64,000 nt of DNA. Origin: Scatomonas sp963928055. GTDB lineage: Bacteria > Bacillota > Clostridia > Lachnospirales > Lachnospiraceae. A model generated the notes under the pieces. It worked only from the letters and a program-made list of their open reading frames with translations, was not told where the DNA came from and did not search any database. The stretch lies in assembly GCA_963928055.1 (NCBI GenBank), contig CAWVDN010000001.1, forward strand, positions 1,178,001 through 1,242,000, read 5' to 3'. Numbering within the stretch: the first letter of the stretch is position 1; every line of letters begins with the position of its first letter. The translations under genes and the position numbers were made by a program. Positions 1-7,609 of this stretch are shown piece by piece.

Positions 1-207
1 AATTATGTTCCTCTTTCATGTGCGAATCACTCCCTTGTTAGTTTTGGCTTTATTATAAGAATCATCGTGTTATAAATCTATTGTATTTCTTTGCAGATTT
101 TTCTAGCATCGGTCGATTAAAATTAGCATAAAATTTATATCCGAATCGTTGCGCGATATGTCCGTGAACAAAACTTGAAAATGTATTGGTAGCCACAACA
201 ATGTGAT

Positions 208-459
208 ATGGAATTAGAGAGCGCCAAAGAGAATATGCATTACGTTCTTGAACTGCTGGAGAATTGTGGTGTGTTTTATGAAATCGCCGACGGCCAAGGC
301 AAACGCTGCCTTAACCAGGCTTTGTTCAAGCGAATCTTGATAAATGATGATTTGTCTCTATCTGTGGAATACAATGAGCCGTTTGGGGCAATTCTCAACT
401 CCAACGTGCGGTGCGTAAAAGAAGACACAAACGGGATTAAGATAAACGTAGGTGACTAA
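208..459 (+). pseudogene. C-terminal remnant of a large serine recombinase
   Basis: The 83-residue product resembles only the extreme C-terminus of transposon-type large serine recombinases: a leucine-rich helix (YVLELLENCG), then 'LNQALFKRILIND' and 'SVEYNEPFGAIL', which matches the family pattern NQAFFKxIxV...YxxPFxxLL. No resolvase catalytic domain or zinc ribbon lies upstream in any frame, so it is a fragment. The first 460 bases are clearly more AT-rich than the rest of the window, and a tRNA gene lies 130 bases away, consistent with the scar of an excised or decayed mobile element. No clear ribosome site precedes the ATG. The family assignment rests on a short motif. Confidence 0.5.
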
Positions 460-487
460 CAACCTCAAAGCCTATCTGCATACATAG

Positions 488-514
488 AAAATGAGCAGCC
501 TATTCTGGCTGCTC
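488..514 (-). terminator. Terminator downstream of tRNA-Leu
   Basis: GAGCAGCC (493-500) and GGCTGCTC (507-514) form a perfect 8-bp stem with a 6-base loop. On the minus strand the stem is followed by ATTTTC. It lies 74 bases past the end of the tRNA and should end its transcript. Confidence 0.7.
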
Positions 515-587
515 ATCCTATCGCTATTACTCAGACCTGCGCTTTGAATAACTTTTTCGAGTGCAGGTTTAAGTACGGACTTTCTAC

Positions 588-669
588 TGCCGGTGGCCGG
601 ACTCGAACCGGCACGGATCGCTCCGCATGATTTTGAGTCATGTGCGTCTGCCAATTCCGCCACACCGGC
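588..669 (-). tRNA. tRNA-Leu (anticodon CAA)
   Basis: The minus strand folds as a class II tRNA: acceptor GCCGGTG pairs with CACCGGC, followed by discriminator A; the D arm holds GGCGGAATTGGCAGACGC; anticodon stem CATGA/TCATG closes the loop CTCAAAA with anticodon CAA; a short variable arm and the T arm GGTTCGAGTCC follow. The 3' CCA is not encoded. It reads UUG leucine codons. The GGCGGAATTGGCAGACGC D arm is typical of bacterial tRNA-Leu. It stands alone, with a promoter-like stretch upstream at about 712-740 and a terminator at 488-514. Confidence 0.95.
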
Positions 670-688
670 AAGGTATAGACAGCAAAAC

Positions 689-745
689 AGTCTCGCTTAA
701 CAGACAGAAGTTATTTTATCATATCTCCGACTGTTAAGCAAGACT
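689..745. promoter_or_regulatory. Inverted repeat around the putative tRNA-Leu promoter
   Basis: AGTCTCGCTTAACAG (689-703) and CTGTTAAGCAAGACT (731-745) are inverted copies matching at 14 of 15 positions, with 27 bases between. On the minus strand TTGCTT, a 17-base spacer and TAAAAT form a plausible promoter inside this element, pointing at the tRNA. The element also lies just past dhaL, so it may instead be a long-loop terminator of that operon (GTTTTG follows). Confidence 0.4.
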
Positions 746-789
746 TTCCTTTTTAATTCAGAAATTCAGGCTTTTCCCCTGTTTCCGAT

Positions 790-1428
790 TTAAGCCAGTT
801 CCAGAATGCCGTCTGCCATAGAAGTAAGGACGATACAACAGGAAGTAGCGCCTGCGTCCAAAACCCCCCGGGATCTCTCCCCCAGGCGGCTGGAACGTCC
901 GTATTTCGCCACCATATCTTTGGTGGAGTCTCTTCCTGCCTCCGCGGCCTTCTTCATTTCCGGCATGACTTCTTCAAATCCTTTTCCTGCCTCCGCGCCT
1001 GCCTTGACCACCTCTACAGAAGGAGCCAGCGTATCTACCAGCGTTTTATCTCCTACTCTGGCGTCTACGATACCGTACAGCCCTTCCAGGCCGGCTTCCA
1101 GCATTTTACCAAAATCCGCCACACTGATCTCGGAAAGATCTTCTCCCGCTTCAGCCATATCCATCAGAATGGTTCCGTAAATAGGACCCATGGAACCGCC
1201 GATCTCGTTGAGCAGGATCATACCCAGTTCCTCCAGGCCTTCTGTAAAACTGAACACTTTGTCGGCAAAGCGGGTCTCGAACACGGTAAATCCTTTATTC
1301 ATATTCATGCCGTGGTCGCCGTCACCGATAAGTCCGTCTACTTCTCCCAGATAGTCCTTATTGCTCTGGATCCCTTTCACCATCTTCATCAGGATCGGTT
1401 TTCCGTCTTCATTTTTAAAAGTTTTCAT
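790..1428 (-). CDS. dhaL: Dihydroxyacetone kinase family, DhaL (ADP/ATP-binding) subunit
   Basis: This 212-residue protein is a full-length DhaL domain. The metal/nucleotide motif GDGDHGMNM occurs near residue 36, followed by 'GGSMGPIYGT' and the C-terminal 'GRSSRLGERSRGVLDAGA', all typical of DhaL, which holds the nucleotide while DhaK binds the keto substrate. It follows dhaK by 27 bases and ends the operon. No DhaM (PTS donor) gene is present, so the DhaKL pair may use ATP directly, as the fused kinases do, or borrow a donor from elsewhere. The neighbouring dehydrogenase and RpiB-like isomerase suggest a four-carbon ketose (erythrulose) substrate rather than dihydroxyacetone; that is inference. 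Confidence 0.88.
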   Translation of the reverse strand: MKTFKNEDGKPILMKMVKGIQSNKDYLGEVDGLIGDGDHGMNMNKGFTVFETRFADKVFSFTEGLEELGMILLNEIGGSMGPIYGTILMDMAEAGEDLSEISVADFGKMLEAGLEGLYGIVDARVGDKTLVDTLAPSVEVVKAGAEAGKGFEEVMPEMKKAAEAGRDSTKDMVAKYGRSSRLGERSRGVLDAGATSCCIVLTSMADGILELA

Positions 1429-1455
1429 TTTCCGTTACCTCGTTTCCAGAGTCTT

Positions 1456-2451
1456 TTATTCCTGTTTCAGCCCCATGCTGTATGCCGGCATATCGATCAG
1501 CCGTTTCAGTTCCTCATCCAGCTTCATGACCGTCAGCGTAGCGCCGCTCATCTCCAGGGATGTAAAATAATTGCCCACATAGGATCTGTGTACTTTGATC
1601 CCCTTCTCATCCAGGATCTTATAAATTTCATCATAGAGCACATAGAGTTCCATGACAGGAGTGGCCCCCAGTCCGGAAACCAGTACGACTACTTCATCTC
1701 CTGCCTCGAAGGGATAATCCGGCAGCACAATGTCCGTCATTCTCCTGGCCATTTTATCTGCTGTTTCAATGGGCACCACCTCGATGCCGGGTTCGCCGTG
1801 ATGTCCGATGCCCACTTCCATCGTGCCGTCCTTGATCTCAAAGTTTGGATGCCCCACCGCTGGAAGGGTGCAGGGGGTCAGGCCGATTCCCACGGAACGG
1901 GTGTGGTCAATGGCTTTCTGAGCCGCGGCGATGACTTCATCCAAATCGCCGCCCTCGGCGGCCTTGGCGCCGCCCACTTTCCACATCAATACCTCGCCGG
2001 CAACTCCCCGGCGTTTTTCTCTCTGATCCTTGGGCGCGGAAGCCACATCATCGTTGGCTACTACCGTCTTCACAGTAAGGCCGGCCTTTTTCGCCATCTT
2101 GACAGCCATTTTTACATTCATGTTGTCGCCGGAATAATTTCCGTAAAGGCAGGCAACGCCTTTCCCCTGATCCGCCACCTTCGCGGCATCCAGAAAAGCG
2201 GCTGCCGTAGGGGAAGAACAGATCTCCCCCACTGCCACGGCATCACAGAGATTTTTTCCTATGTATCCGATGAATGCCGGCTTATGTCCGGAACCTCCGC
2301 CGGTGATCACGCCCACTTTCCCCTCCGGGATATTTTTTGCTTTTACGACTCTGGGGTTTTCCGTCCCCTCCACAATATCTGCATGTGCCTTTAAAAATCC
2401 CCTAAGCATTTCGTCTACGATGTCGTCCGGGTTATTCAAAATCCGCTGCAT
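1456..2451 (-). CDS. dhaK: Dihydroxyacetone/erythrulose kinase, DhaK (substrate-binding) subunit
   Basis: The protein is 331 residues when started at the ATG at 2451, which has AGGAGG eight bases upstream; an ATG 39 bases earlier lies inside the preceding SDR gene and is less likely. It shows the DhaK hallmarks: GGGSGHKPAFIGYIG near residue 50, 'LYGNYSGDNMN' near 105, and 'GIGHHGEPG' around residue 218, where a histidine binds the ketone carbonyl as a hemiaminal. It works with DhaL immediately downstream. The operon also holds a sugar importer, an SDR dehydrogenase and an RpiB homologue, which is the enzyme set of tetritol catabolism. Family membership is firm; the substrate is inferred. Confidence 0.88.
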   Translation of the reverse strand: MQRILNNPDDIVDEMLRGFLKAHADIVEGTENPRVVKAKNIPEGKVGVITGGGSGHKPAFIGYIGKNLCDAVAVGEICSSPTAAAFLDAAKVADQGKGVACLYGNYSGDNMNVKMAVKMAKKAGLTVKTVVANDDVASAPKDQREKRRGVAGEVLMWKVGGAKAAEGGDLDEVIAAAQKAIDHTRSVGIGLTPCTLPAVGHPNFEIKDGTMEVGIGHHGEPGIEVVPIETADKMARRMTDIVLPDYPFEAGDEVVVLVSGLGATPVMELYVLYDEIYKILDEKGIKVHRSYVGNYFTSLEMSGATLTVMKLDEELKRLIDMPAYSMGLKQE

Positions 2452-2467
2452 ATTGACCTCCTGAATT

Positions 2468-3235
2468 TTACTGAATTGTGAATCCGCCATCTACCAGCAG
2501 ATTATGTCCTGTGATCATGCCCGCGCCCTTGCTGCAAAGGAATGCGATCACCGAAGCGATCTCTTCCGGCTCGGCAAATCTCTCGGCAGGTATGGTCTTC
2601 TTAAACGCGTCGCCCACAGGACCGTCCCAGGCTTTGTGTCCCAGGGCGGTGAGAACTACGGTGGGCGCCACGGAATTTACGCGGATTCCGTATTTTCCCC
2701 ATTCCTTAGCCATCACCTTGGTCATGGCAATGATCCCGCCTTTGGCGGCACAGTATGCCACATGCTTGTCCAACGCGATGACTCCGGCTTGAGAAGCCAT
2801 GTTGACAATGCTTCCGCATACCTTGTTGTCGATCATATATTTTCCTACCGCCTGAGCCATAAAGAAGCAGGCGGACAGATTGATGCTGATGGTCCTGTTC
2901 CAGTCGTCCGCGCTGATCGTCTCGGCATTTTCCAGCGCTACGATCCCGGCGCAGTTGATCAGGATATCTACTTTTCCGAATTTTTTTACCGCTTCATCGA
3001 TGACCTTTCCTGGATAATCCATGTCGCAGACATTTCCTACAACGCCGATCACGTTGCTGCCCAATCCGGCGGCGATCTCATCCAGCTTGGGATTCAGATC
3101 CGCCAGCACAACATTCACGCCTTTTTTCACAAAAAACTCTGCCGTAGAGTAGCCGATGCCTGCCGCTCCCCCGGTAATGATCGCTGTTTTTCCTTCCAGC
3201 GAAAACTCTAAATCAACGCCTTCGTACGGTAACAT
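2468..3235 (-). CDS. SDR-family polyol dehydrogenase (threitol/arabitol dehydrogenase-like)
   Basis: A 255-residue classical short-chain dehydrogenase: NAD(P) motif TGGAAGIG near residue 20, acidic 'LADLN' at the end of the second strand (favours NAD), NCAG near 93, active-site Ser in 'IVNMASQAG', and catalytic YCAAK (YxxxK) near 160. The N-terminal extension 'MLPYEGVDLEFSLEGK' resembles the GolD/DthD group, which oxidises polyols such as D-threitol. A good RBS (GAGGAGG) precedes the ATG. It sits between the transporter binding protein and dhaK, fitting oxidation of an imported polyol to a ketose that DhaKL then phosphorylates. The exact polyol cannot be read from the sequence. Confidence 0.82.
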   Translation of the reverse strand: MLPYEGVDLEFSLEGKTAIITGGAAGIGYSTAEFFVKKGVNVVLADLNPKLDEIAAGLGSNVIGVVGNVCDMDYPGKVIDEAVKKFGKVDILINCAGIVALENAETISADDWNRTISINLSACFFMAQAVGKYMIDNKVCGSIVNMASQAGVIALDKHVAYCAAKGGIIAMTKVMAKEWGKYGIRVNSVAPTVVLTALGHKAWDGPVGDAFKKTIPAERFAEPEEIASVIAFLCSKGAGMITGHNLLVDGGFTIQ

Positions 3236-3266
3236 AATATAACCTCCTCGTCTATGTATTGAGCGG

Positions 3267-3307
3267 AAAAGGCAGACGGAAATTTCTTTTTCGTCCGTCT
3301 GCCTTTT
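3267..3307 (-). terminator. Intercistronic hairpin after the binding-protein gene
   Basis: AAAAGGCAGACGGA (3267-3280) pairs perfectly with TCCGTCTGCCTTTT (3294-3307). It sits between the substrate-binding protein gene and the SDR gene. Such hairpins often make transport binding proteins more abundant than downstream products, by partial termination or by protecting the upstream mRNA. Confidence 0.65.
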
Positions 3308-3352
3308 CTTATGAATCAGCAGCCGTCACCAGACTGGCTCTGAACTGATGCA

Positions 3353-4423
3353 TCAATATTTGTTCTGGTAATCCTGATAGTTGTCGGGAGTGATCATCTC
3401 GAAGGGAATCCATACTTCTTTCTCGTAGTCCTCTCCGTTGACACACTTCACAGCAGTCTCCAGCGCTCCGGTAATCTGTCCTTCCGCATTCTGGAAGTCG
3501 CTGGCGATCATCTTGCCGCTCTCCACAGCCGCTACCGCGTCTGTGATACCGTCGATGCCGATGCAGGGAAGATCCATGCCGGCTGCCTCAATGGCCTCTC
3601 TGGCACCCAGCGCCATCTCGTCGTTCTCGGATACAACCGCGTCGATCTCATCGCCATAGGTGGTGATCCAGGTCTCCATCAGGGTCATAGCCTCGGAACG
3701 GGACCAGTTAGCGGTATCCTAAGCCAGGATCTTAATGTTCGGATAATCAGCCAGGACGTTGGTAATACCTTCATATCTCTGAAGCTGCGCGGACTGTCCC
3801 ATGGGGCCCTCGATCACTACAATATTGAAAGTATCGCTCTCCATGTAGTCGATCATGTACTGCATGATCTCTTCACCGGCGCTGACGTCTTCCGATCCGA
3901 CGTAAGCAGTCAGCTGGTCATTGTTTACCATAGTGTTTACACCTACGATCGGAATACCGGCTTCCACTGCTGCGTCTACACAAGCGGAGCACGCGTCTGC
4001 ATCCTGGGGATTCAGGATAATGGCGTCCACGCCGTCGGCGATCATGGTCTCAACCTGCTCCAGCTGAGCGGCCGCGTCATTATTGCCATCATAAGAGGTA
4101 TATTTTACTCCGTTTTCCTCGGCCCATACCTTGGCCGCGTCATCCATCCGCATACAGAACTCGGTCTGCAGAGTGTAGTAGGTTGCGCCGATGCTCAGGC
4201 CTTCCGCCCCGGCTACTCCGCCGCCGGCGCTGTCAGCAGAAGAATCCTCCGATGTCCCCTCTTCCGCGGAAGAGTCTTCCTGGGTGTCGTCCGCGCCGCT
4301 CTCGGAAGCAGTGTCCGCTGCGGAATCAGCCGCGGAATCTCCGCCGCCGCAGGCTGTCAGTCCCAGTGCCATTGCGGATACCATCATGGCCGCCAGCAAT
4401 TTTTTTACGGTGTTTCTCTTCAT
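3353..4423 (-). pseudogene. Sugar ABC transporter substrate-binding lipoprotein with in-frame TAG
   Basis: A ribose-type (periplasmic-binding-protein-like) binding lipoprotein of about 356 codons. The N-terminus is a lipoprotein signal with lipobox LTAC, then an Ala/Ser/Glu/Asp-rich linker, then two lobes ('ATYYTLQTEFC...', 'AIILNPQDADAC'). The frame is interrupted by a single TAG at 3719-3721: '...NIKILA' stop 'DTANWSRSEAMTLMETW', with no shift in frame. The downstream part (3353-3688) encodes a normal second lobe ending in 'MITPDNYQDYQNKY'. One base change (for instance CAG or GAG to TAG) explains it. It could be a real null mutation, a sequencing error, or a read-through codon. The permease and ATPase upstream are intact, so transport would depend on this protein. 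Confidence 0.85.
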
Positions 4424-4477
4424 ATACTCTTTCCTCCTTGTATTTTTATTACGCCTTTGCAGGCGCTAATAAACCAG

Positions 4478-5458
4478 TTAATCAGAATTCAGGCCGTCCA
4501 GCATAACCGCGCCGATCACGACGAAGCCTTTGACAAGCATCTGGTAGTAGGTGTTGACGCCCAGCATATCCAGGCCGGTGGACAGCACCTGCATGATCAT
4601 AATACCGACGATAGTTCCCCAAAGCCTTCCTTTGCCTCCCGCCAGGCTTGTTCCGCCGATGACTACGGAAGCGATGGCGTCCGTTTCATATCCGTCACCG
4701 GTCGAGGTTACGCCGGAAGTTACGCGGGCAGTCATGATAATGCCGGCCAAAGCGGAAAGGATGCCTGTAATGATATACACGGAACAGATGATCCTCTTGG
4801 TATTGATACCGGATACATGGGCCGCATTCCGGTTTCCTCCTACGGCGAATATGTATCTGCCGTACCGGGTCTTATACAGCATCACAAAACAGATCAGCAG
4901 CACCACGATCATAATGATGCAGGGAATGGGAATCCCTCCCAGGCTCCCGCCTCCGATGATCTTGAACCCGTTTGCCAGATTTGGAATGGGTTTGGCATCC
5001 GTCAGCAGAAATTTCAGGCCGTCCGCGATACTCATGGCGCCCAAGGTTCCAACGAAAGCCGGCACCTTAAGATAAGCGATACAGAAACCGTTGAAAATAC
5101 CGAAGGCCAAACCTACAGCCAGGCCGATCAGGACCGCCACTATAGGCGGATAACCCAAAGCCGCCTGCGCAAAATACGCGGAATACATACCTGCGCATCC
5201 CATAATAGCGCCTACGGACAGGTCAATGCCGCCTGTCAGGACTACAAAGGTCATACCCACTGCCAGCAGGCCGTTGATAGAGGCGTTGCGGAAAACGTTC
5301 CTCATATTGGCCGGGCTGATAAACCGGGGCCGGATCACCGTGATGATAATGATCAGCGCAACCAGGCCGATCAGGGATCCGTACGTGGCTATAAACTGCT
5401 TCTTCGTCATTTTGTTCTGCCTTTCCAGGCTTGCTTTACTATTTGCACTTCCGTTCAC
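4478..5458 (-). CDS. Sugar ABC transporter permease (RbsC/AraH family)
   Basis: A hydrophobic 326-residue BPD_transp_2-family permease with about eight to ten membrane segments, such as 'LIGLVALIIIITVIR' at the start and the conserved 'LTGGIDLSVGAIMG' and 'VIGGTSLAGGKG' loops that define ribose-type permeases. The GTG at 5458 has GGGAG nine bases upstream and lies 13 bases from the ATPase stop; an internal ATG at 5410 is a weaker alternative. It forms the membrane channel for the ATPase encoded just upstream in the operon and the binding protein encoded just downstream. The imported sugar is probably the polyol used by the operon's own enzymes. Confidence 0.9.
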   Translation of the reverse strand: MNGSANSKASLERQNKMTKKQFIATYGSLIGLVALIIIITVIRPRFISPANMRNVFRNASINGLLAVGMTFVVLTGGIDLSVGAIMGCAGMYSAYFAQAALGYPPIVAVLIGLAVGLAFGIFNGFCIAYLKVPAFVGTLGAMSIADGLKFLLTDAKPIPNLANGFKIIGGGSLGGIPIPCIIMIVVLLICFVMLYKTRYGRYIFAVGGNRNAAHVSGINTKRIICSVYIITGILSALAGIIMTARVTSGVTSTGDGYETDAIASVVIGGTSLAGGKGRLWGTIVGIMIMQVLSTGLDMLGVNTYYQMLVKGFVVIGAVMLDGLNSD

Positions 5459-5471
5459 AGTTTTTCACTCC

Positions 5472-6968
5472 CTACTTTTGTTTATTTTGCATATACCTGA
5501 ACTGCATCTGCGCGATCGCCTCCTGGTTGAACTCCTCCCGGTTCAGTTCGCCGCTGCACTTGTGGTTGCTGAGGATGATGATCCGGTCAGACATGCCCAT
5601 AGCCTCCGGCATTTCCGAGGAAACCATGATAATGGCGTTGCCCTGTTTTACGTAATCGCACATGATCTTGTAGATTTCCGCCTTGGCCCCCACATCGATC
5701 CCTCTGGTAGGCTCGTCGAAAATCAGGATATGAGGTTTAGCGATCATCCATTTAGCCAAGACAACCTTCTGCTGGTTGCCTCCGGAAAGCGACTTCACCG
5801 CTATGGAAGGCCTTGCCACCTTGATGCCCAGAGATTTGATCTGCCCTTTTACCGTCTGTACTTCCGCCCGATTCTGCAGGAAACCGTTCTTAACAAAATC
5901 TCTCAGCGCTGCCAGGGTAATATTTTTTTCCACACTCATGGGAAGGACCAGGCCCTCTCCCTTTCGATCCTCCGTTACATAGGCGATGCCGTTTTCAATC
6001 GCATCCCTGGGGCTCTTGAAATGCACTTCTTTTCCATCCAGAAGCACCTGTCCGGATTCCGGCTTTGTAATTCCGAAAATGGAATGCATCAGCTCGGTCC
6101 TGCCAGCGCCTACCAATCCCACGAATCCCAGGATCTCTCCTCTGCGCAGCTGGAAACTGATATCTTCGTACTGACCTTTCAAGGTCAGATGCTTTACTTC
6201 CAGGATCGGTTCGCCGATGGGGACCGTCTCCTTGGGGAACTGTACATCCAAATCCCGGCCTACCATGTTTCGGATCAGAGTATTTTCGTCCACTTCCGAT
6301 GCTTTAAAGGTGTTGATATAGGTGCCGTCTCTCAGGACCGTCATCTCATCGCAGATCTGGAAGATCTCATCCATTTTGTGGGAAATATAGATGATCCCTA
6401 CTCCGGACTGCTTCAGATTGCGGATCATACGAAACAGGCTTTCCACTTCTCTGTCCGTAATGGAAGATGTGGGCTCGTCCATGATCACGACTCTTGCGTT
6501 CTGAGAAATCGCCTTGGCGATCTCTACCATCTGCTGATCGGCCACTCGCAGCCGTTTCATCTTTGTACGGGGATTCAGAGGGATTCCCAGATTATTCAGC
6601 AGTTCCTCTGTCTGCTTGTACATCTGCCGGTAGTTGACCATTCCGAATCGTCCCGGCTCTCTACCCAGATAGATATTTTCCGCTACAGACATTTCCAGCT
6701 CGGAGGAAAGCTCCTGATGGATCATGGCAATTCCCATTTCCCGGGCTTTCGCGGGAGAATTGATCTCCACTTCCTGGTCATCCATAAAGATTTTTCCTGA
6801 ATCCGCGCCGTGGACGCCGGCAATCACCTTCATCAAAGTCGACTTTCCGGCTCCGTTTTCTCCCATCAACGCATGAACAGTGCCGGGCTGCAAAACAAAA
6901 TCCACACCATGGAGGACTTCTACTCCATAAAAGCTTTTGTGAATATCCTTCAGTTCAATCAGACTCAT
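5472..6968 (-). CDS. Sugar ABC transporter ATP-binding protein (RbsA family)
   Basis: A 498-residue protein with two fused nucleotide-binding domains. The first has Walker A GENGAGKST near residue 37, Walker B 'VVIMDEPTSS' and a degenerate signature ('RVADQQMVEIAKA'); the second has 'GLVGAGRTELM', signature LSGGNQQKV near residue 400 and Walker B 'ILIFDEPTRGIDVGAKAEI', the usual RbsA/MglA arrangement in which the second Walker A is altered. It energises import through the downstream permease. It differs sharply from the degenerate ATPase gene at 7610-9025, which has lost these motifs. Confidence 0.93.
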   Translation of the reverse strand: MSLIELKDIHKSFYGVEVLHGVDFVLQPGTVHALMGENGAGKSTLMKVIAGVHGADSGKIFMDDQEVEINSPAKAREMGIAMIHQELSSELEMSVAENIYLGREPGRFGMVNYRQMYKQTEELLNNLGIPLNPRTKMKRLRVADQQMVEIAKAISQNARVVIMDEPTSSITDREVESLFRMIRNLKQSGVGIIYISHKMDEIFQICDEMTVLRDGTYINTFKASEVDENTLIRNMVGRDLDVQFPKETVPIGEPILEVKHLTLKGQYEDISFQLRRGEILGFVGLVGAGRTELMHSIFGITKPESGQVLLDGKEVHFKSPRDAIENGIAYVTEDRKGEGLVLPMSVEKNITLAALRDFVKNGFLQNRAEVQTVKGQIKSLGIKVARPSIAVKSLSGGNQQKVVLAKWMIAKPHILIFDEPTRGIDVGAKAEIYKIMCDYVKQGNAIIMVSSEMPEAMGMSDRIIILSNHKCSGELNREEFNQEAIAQMQFRYMQNKQK

Positions 6969-6992
6969 TGTTTTGCCACCTCTCTTTTCTAT

Positions 6993-7433
6993 CTAGCGAT
7001 TCATATCATATTCCACAAAGGCATCTACTTTTGGCTGTGAGGAGCATCCCGGTACAAACTCATTGGTCAGAAACGCGTCTGTCAGTTCTTCTCTTAATTT
7101 GCTGCCTATGGTGAAGGCTCCCATGCAGGCAATATTGGCGTTATTGCTGAGTCTCGCCCGCTTTGCGGAATAAACATCCGAAAGCAGTGCCGGATATGCC
7201 CCCTTCACTTTGGAAGCGGAAATGCAGACGCCGATGCCGGTTCCGCACAGCAGAATGCCCCGGTCATATTCCCCTGCTGCCACTGCTTCCGCTACTTTCT
7301 CAGCCACATGGGCATAGATCGTGTCATCGCTGCCAAAATCTGTAATTTCTCCGTATCCCTTGCTCTCCATGAACCGGATCAGTTCTTCCTTCGCCTGCTG
7401 AGCATTGGGATCGCATCCAATCGCAATTTTCAT
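6993..7433 (-). CDS. RpiB/LacAB-family sugar-phosphate isomerase
   Basis: A 146-residue RpiB-family protein: N-terminal 'MKIAIGCDPNAQ', the catalytic-cysteine loop LLCGTGIGVCISA near residue 66, and 'RLSNNANIACMGA' near 100. RpiB enzymes interconvert aldose and ketose phosphates. In ribose-5-phosphate isomerase B the aspartate in the first loop is followed by histidine; here the residue after Asp is Pro (CDPNA), suggesting a different substrate. As first gene of an operon with DhaKL and a polyol dehydrogenase, conversion of erythrulose 4-phosphate to erythrose 4-phosphate is a reasonable inference. A GGAGGG RBS precedes the ATG. Confidence 0.85.
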   Translation of the reverse strand: MKIAIGCDPNAQQAKEELIRFMESKGYGEITDFGSDDTIYAHVAEKVAEAVAAGEYDRGILLCGTGIGVCISASKVKGAYPALLSDVYSAKRARLSNNANIACMGAFTIGSKLREELTDAFLTNEFVPGCSSQPKVDAFVEYDMNR

Positions 7434-7444
7434 TTTCGTTCCCT

Positions 7445-7486
7445 CCTTACTGAAAAAAGTATATAATTTTCAGTAAGGCAATCCAA
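7445..7486 (-). promoter_or_regulatory. Promoter and palindromic operator of the polyol operon
   Basis: On the minus strand TTGGAT (7481-7486), a 17-base spacer and TATACT (7458-7463) form a promoter upstream of the RpiB-like gene. The -10 box sits in the 10-base centre of a perfect 12-bp inverted repeat, CCTTACTGAAAA / TTTTCAGTAAGG (7445-7456 and 7467-7478). A palindrome centred on the -10 suggests a protein-binding site. Activation by the adjacent YesN-like regulator would normally require sites upstream of the -35, so a repressor is equally possible. Confidence 0.6.
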
Positions 7487-7552
7487 TCCCAGCGAATTTA
7501 GAATAGGTGGAATATCTTAAGATTCCCCTTGATTTTTTTCACTTTTGGCAGA

Positions 7553-7588
7553 AGAAAGGGGAGGCCGCCCATCCGGCGGCCTCCCTTG
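7553..7588 (-). terminator. Terminator of the regulatory trio
   Basis: AGGCCGCC (7562-7569) and GGCGGCCT (7575-7582) form a GC-rich stem extended by A/G and C/T flanks with one bulge; minus-strand reading continues into CCCTTTCTTC. It lies just past the stop of the degenerate ATPase gene and separates it from the polyol operon. Confidence 0.7.
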
Positions 7589-7609
7589 GCATCGCATCGG
7601 TCTTCCATT

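Noticed and set aside
472..663. 63-codon minus-strand frame 'MAELADAHDSKSCG...'
   Set aside because: It is the well-known false frame read through a tRNA-Leu gene; the same bases fold as tRNA-Leu(CAA).
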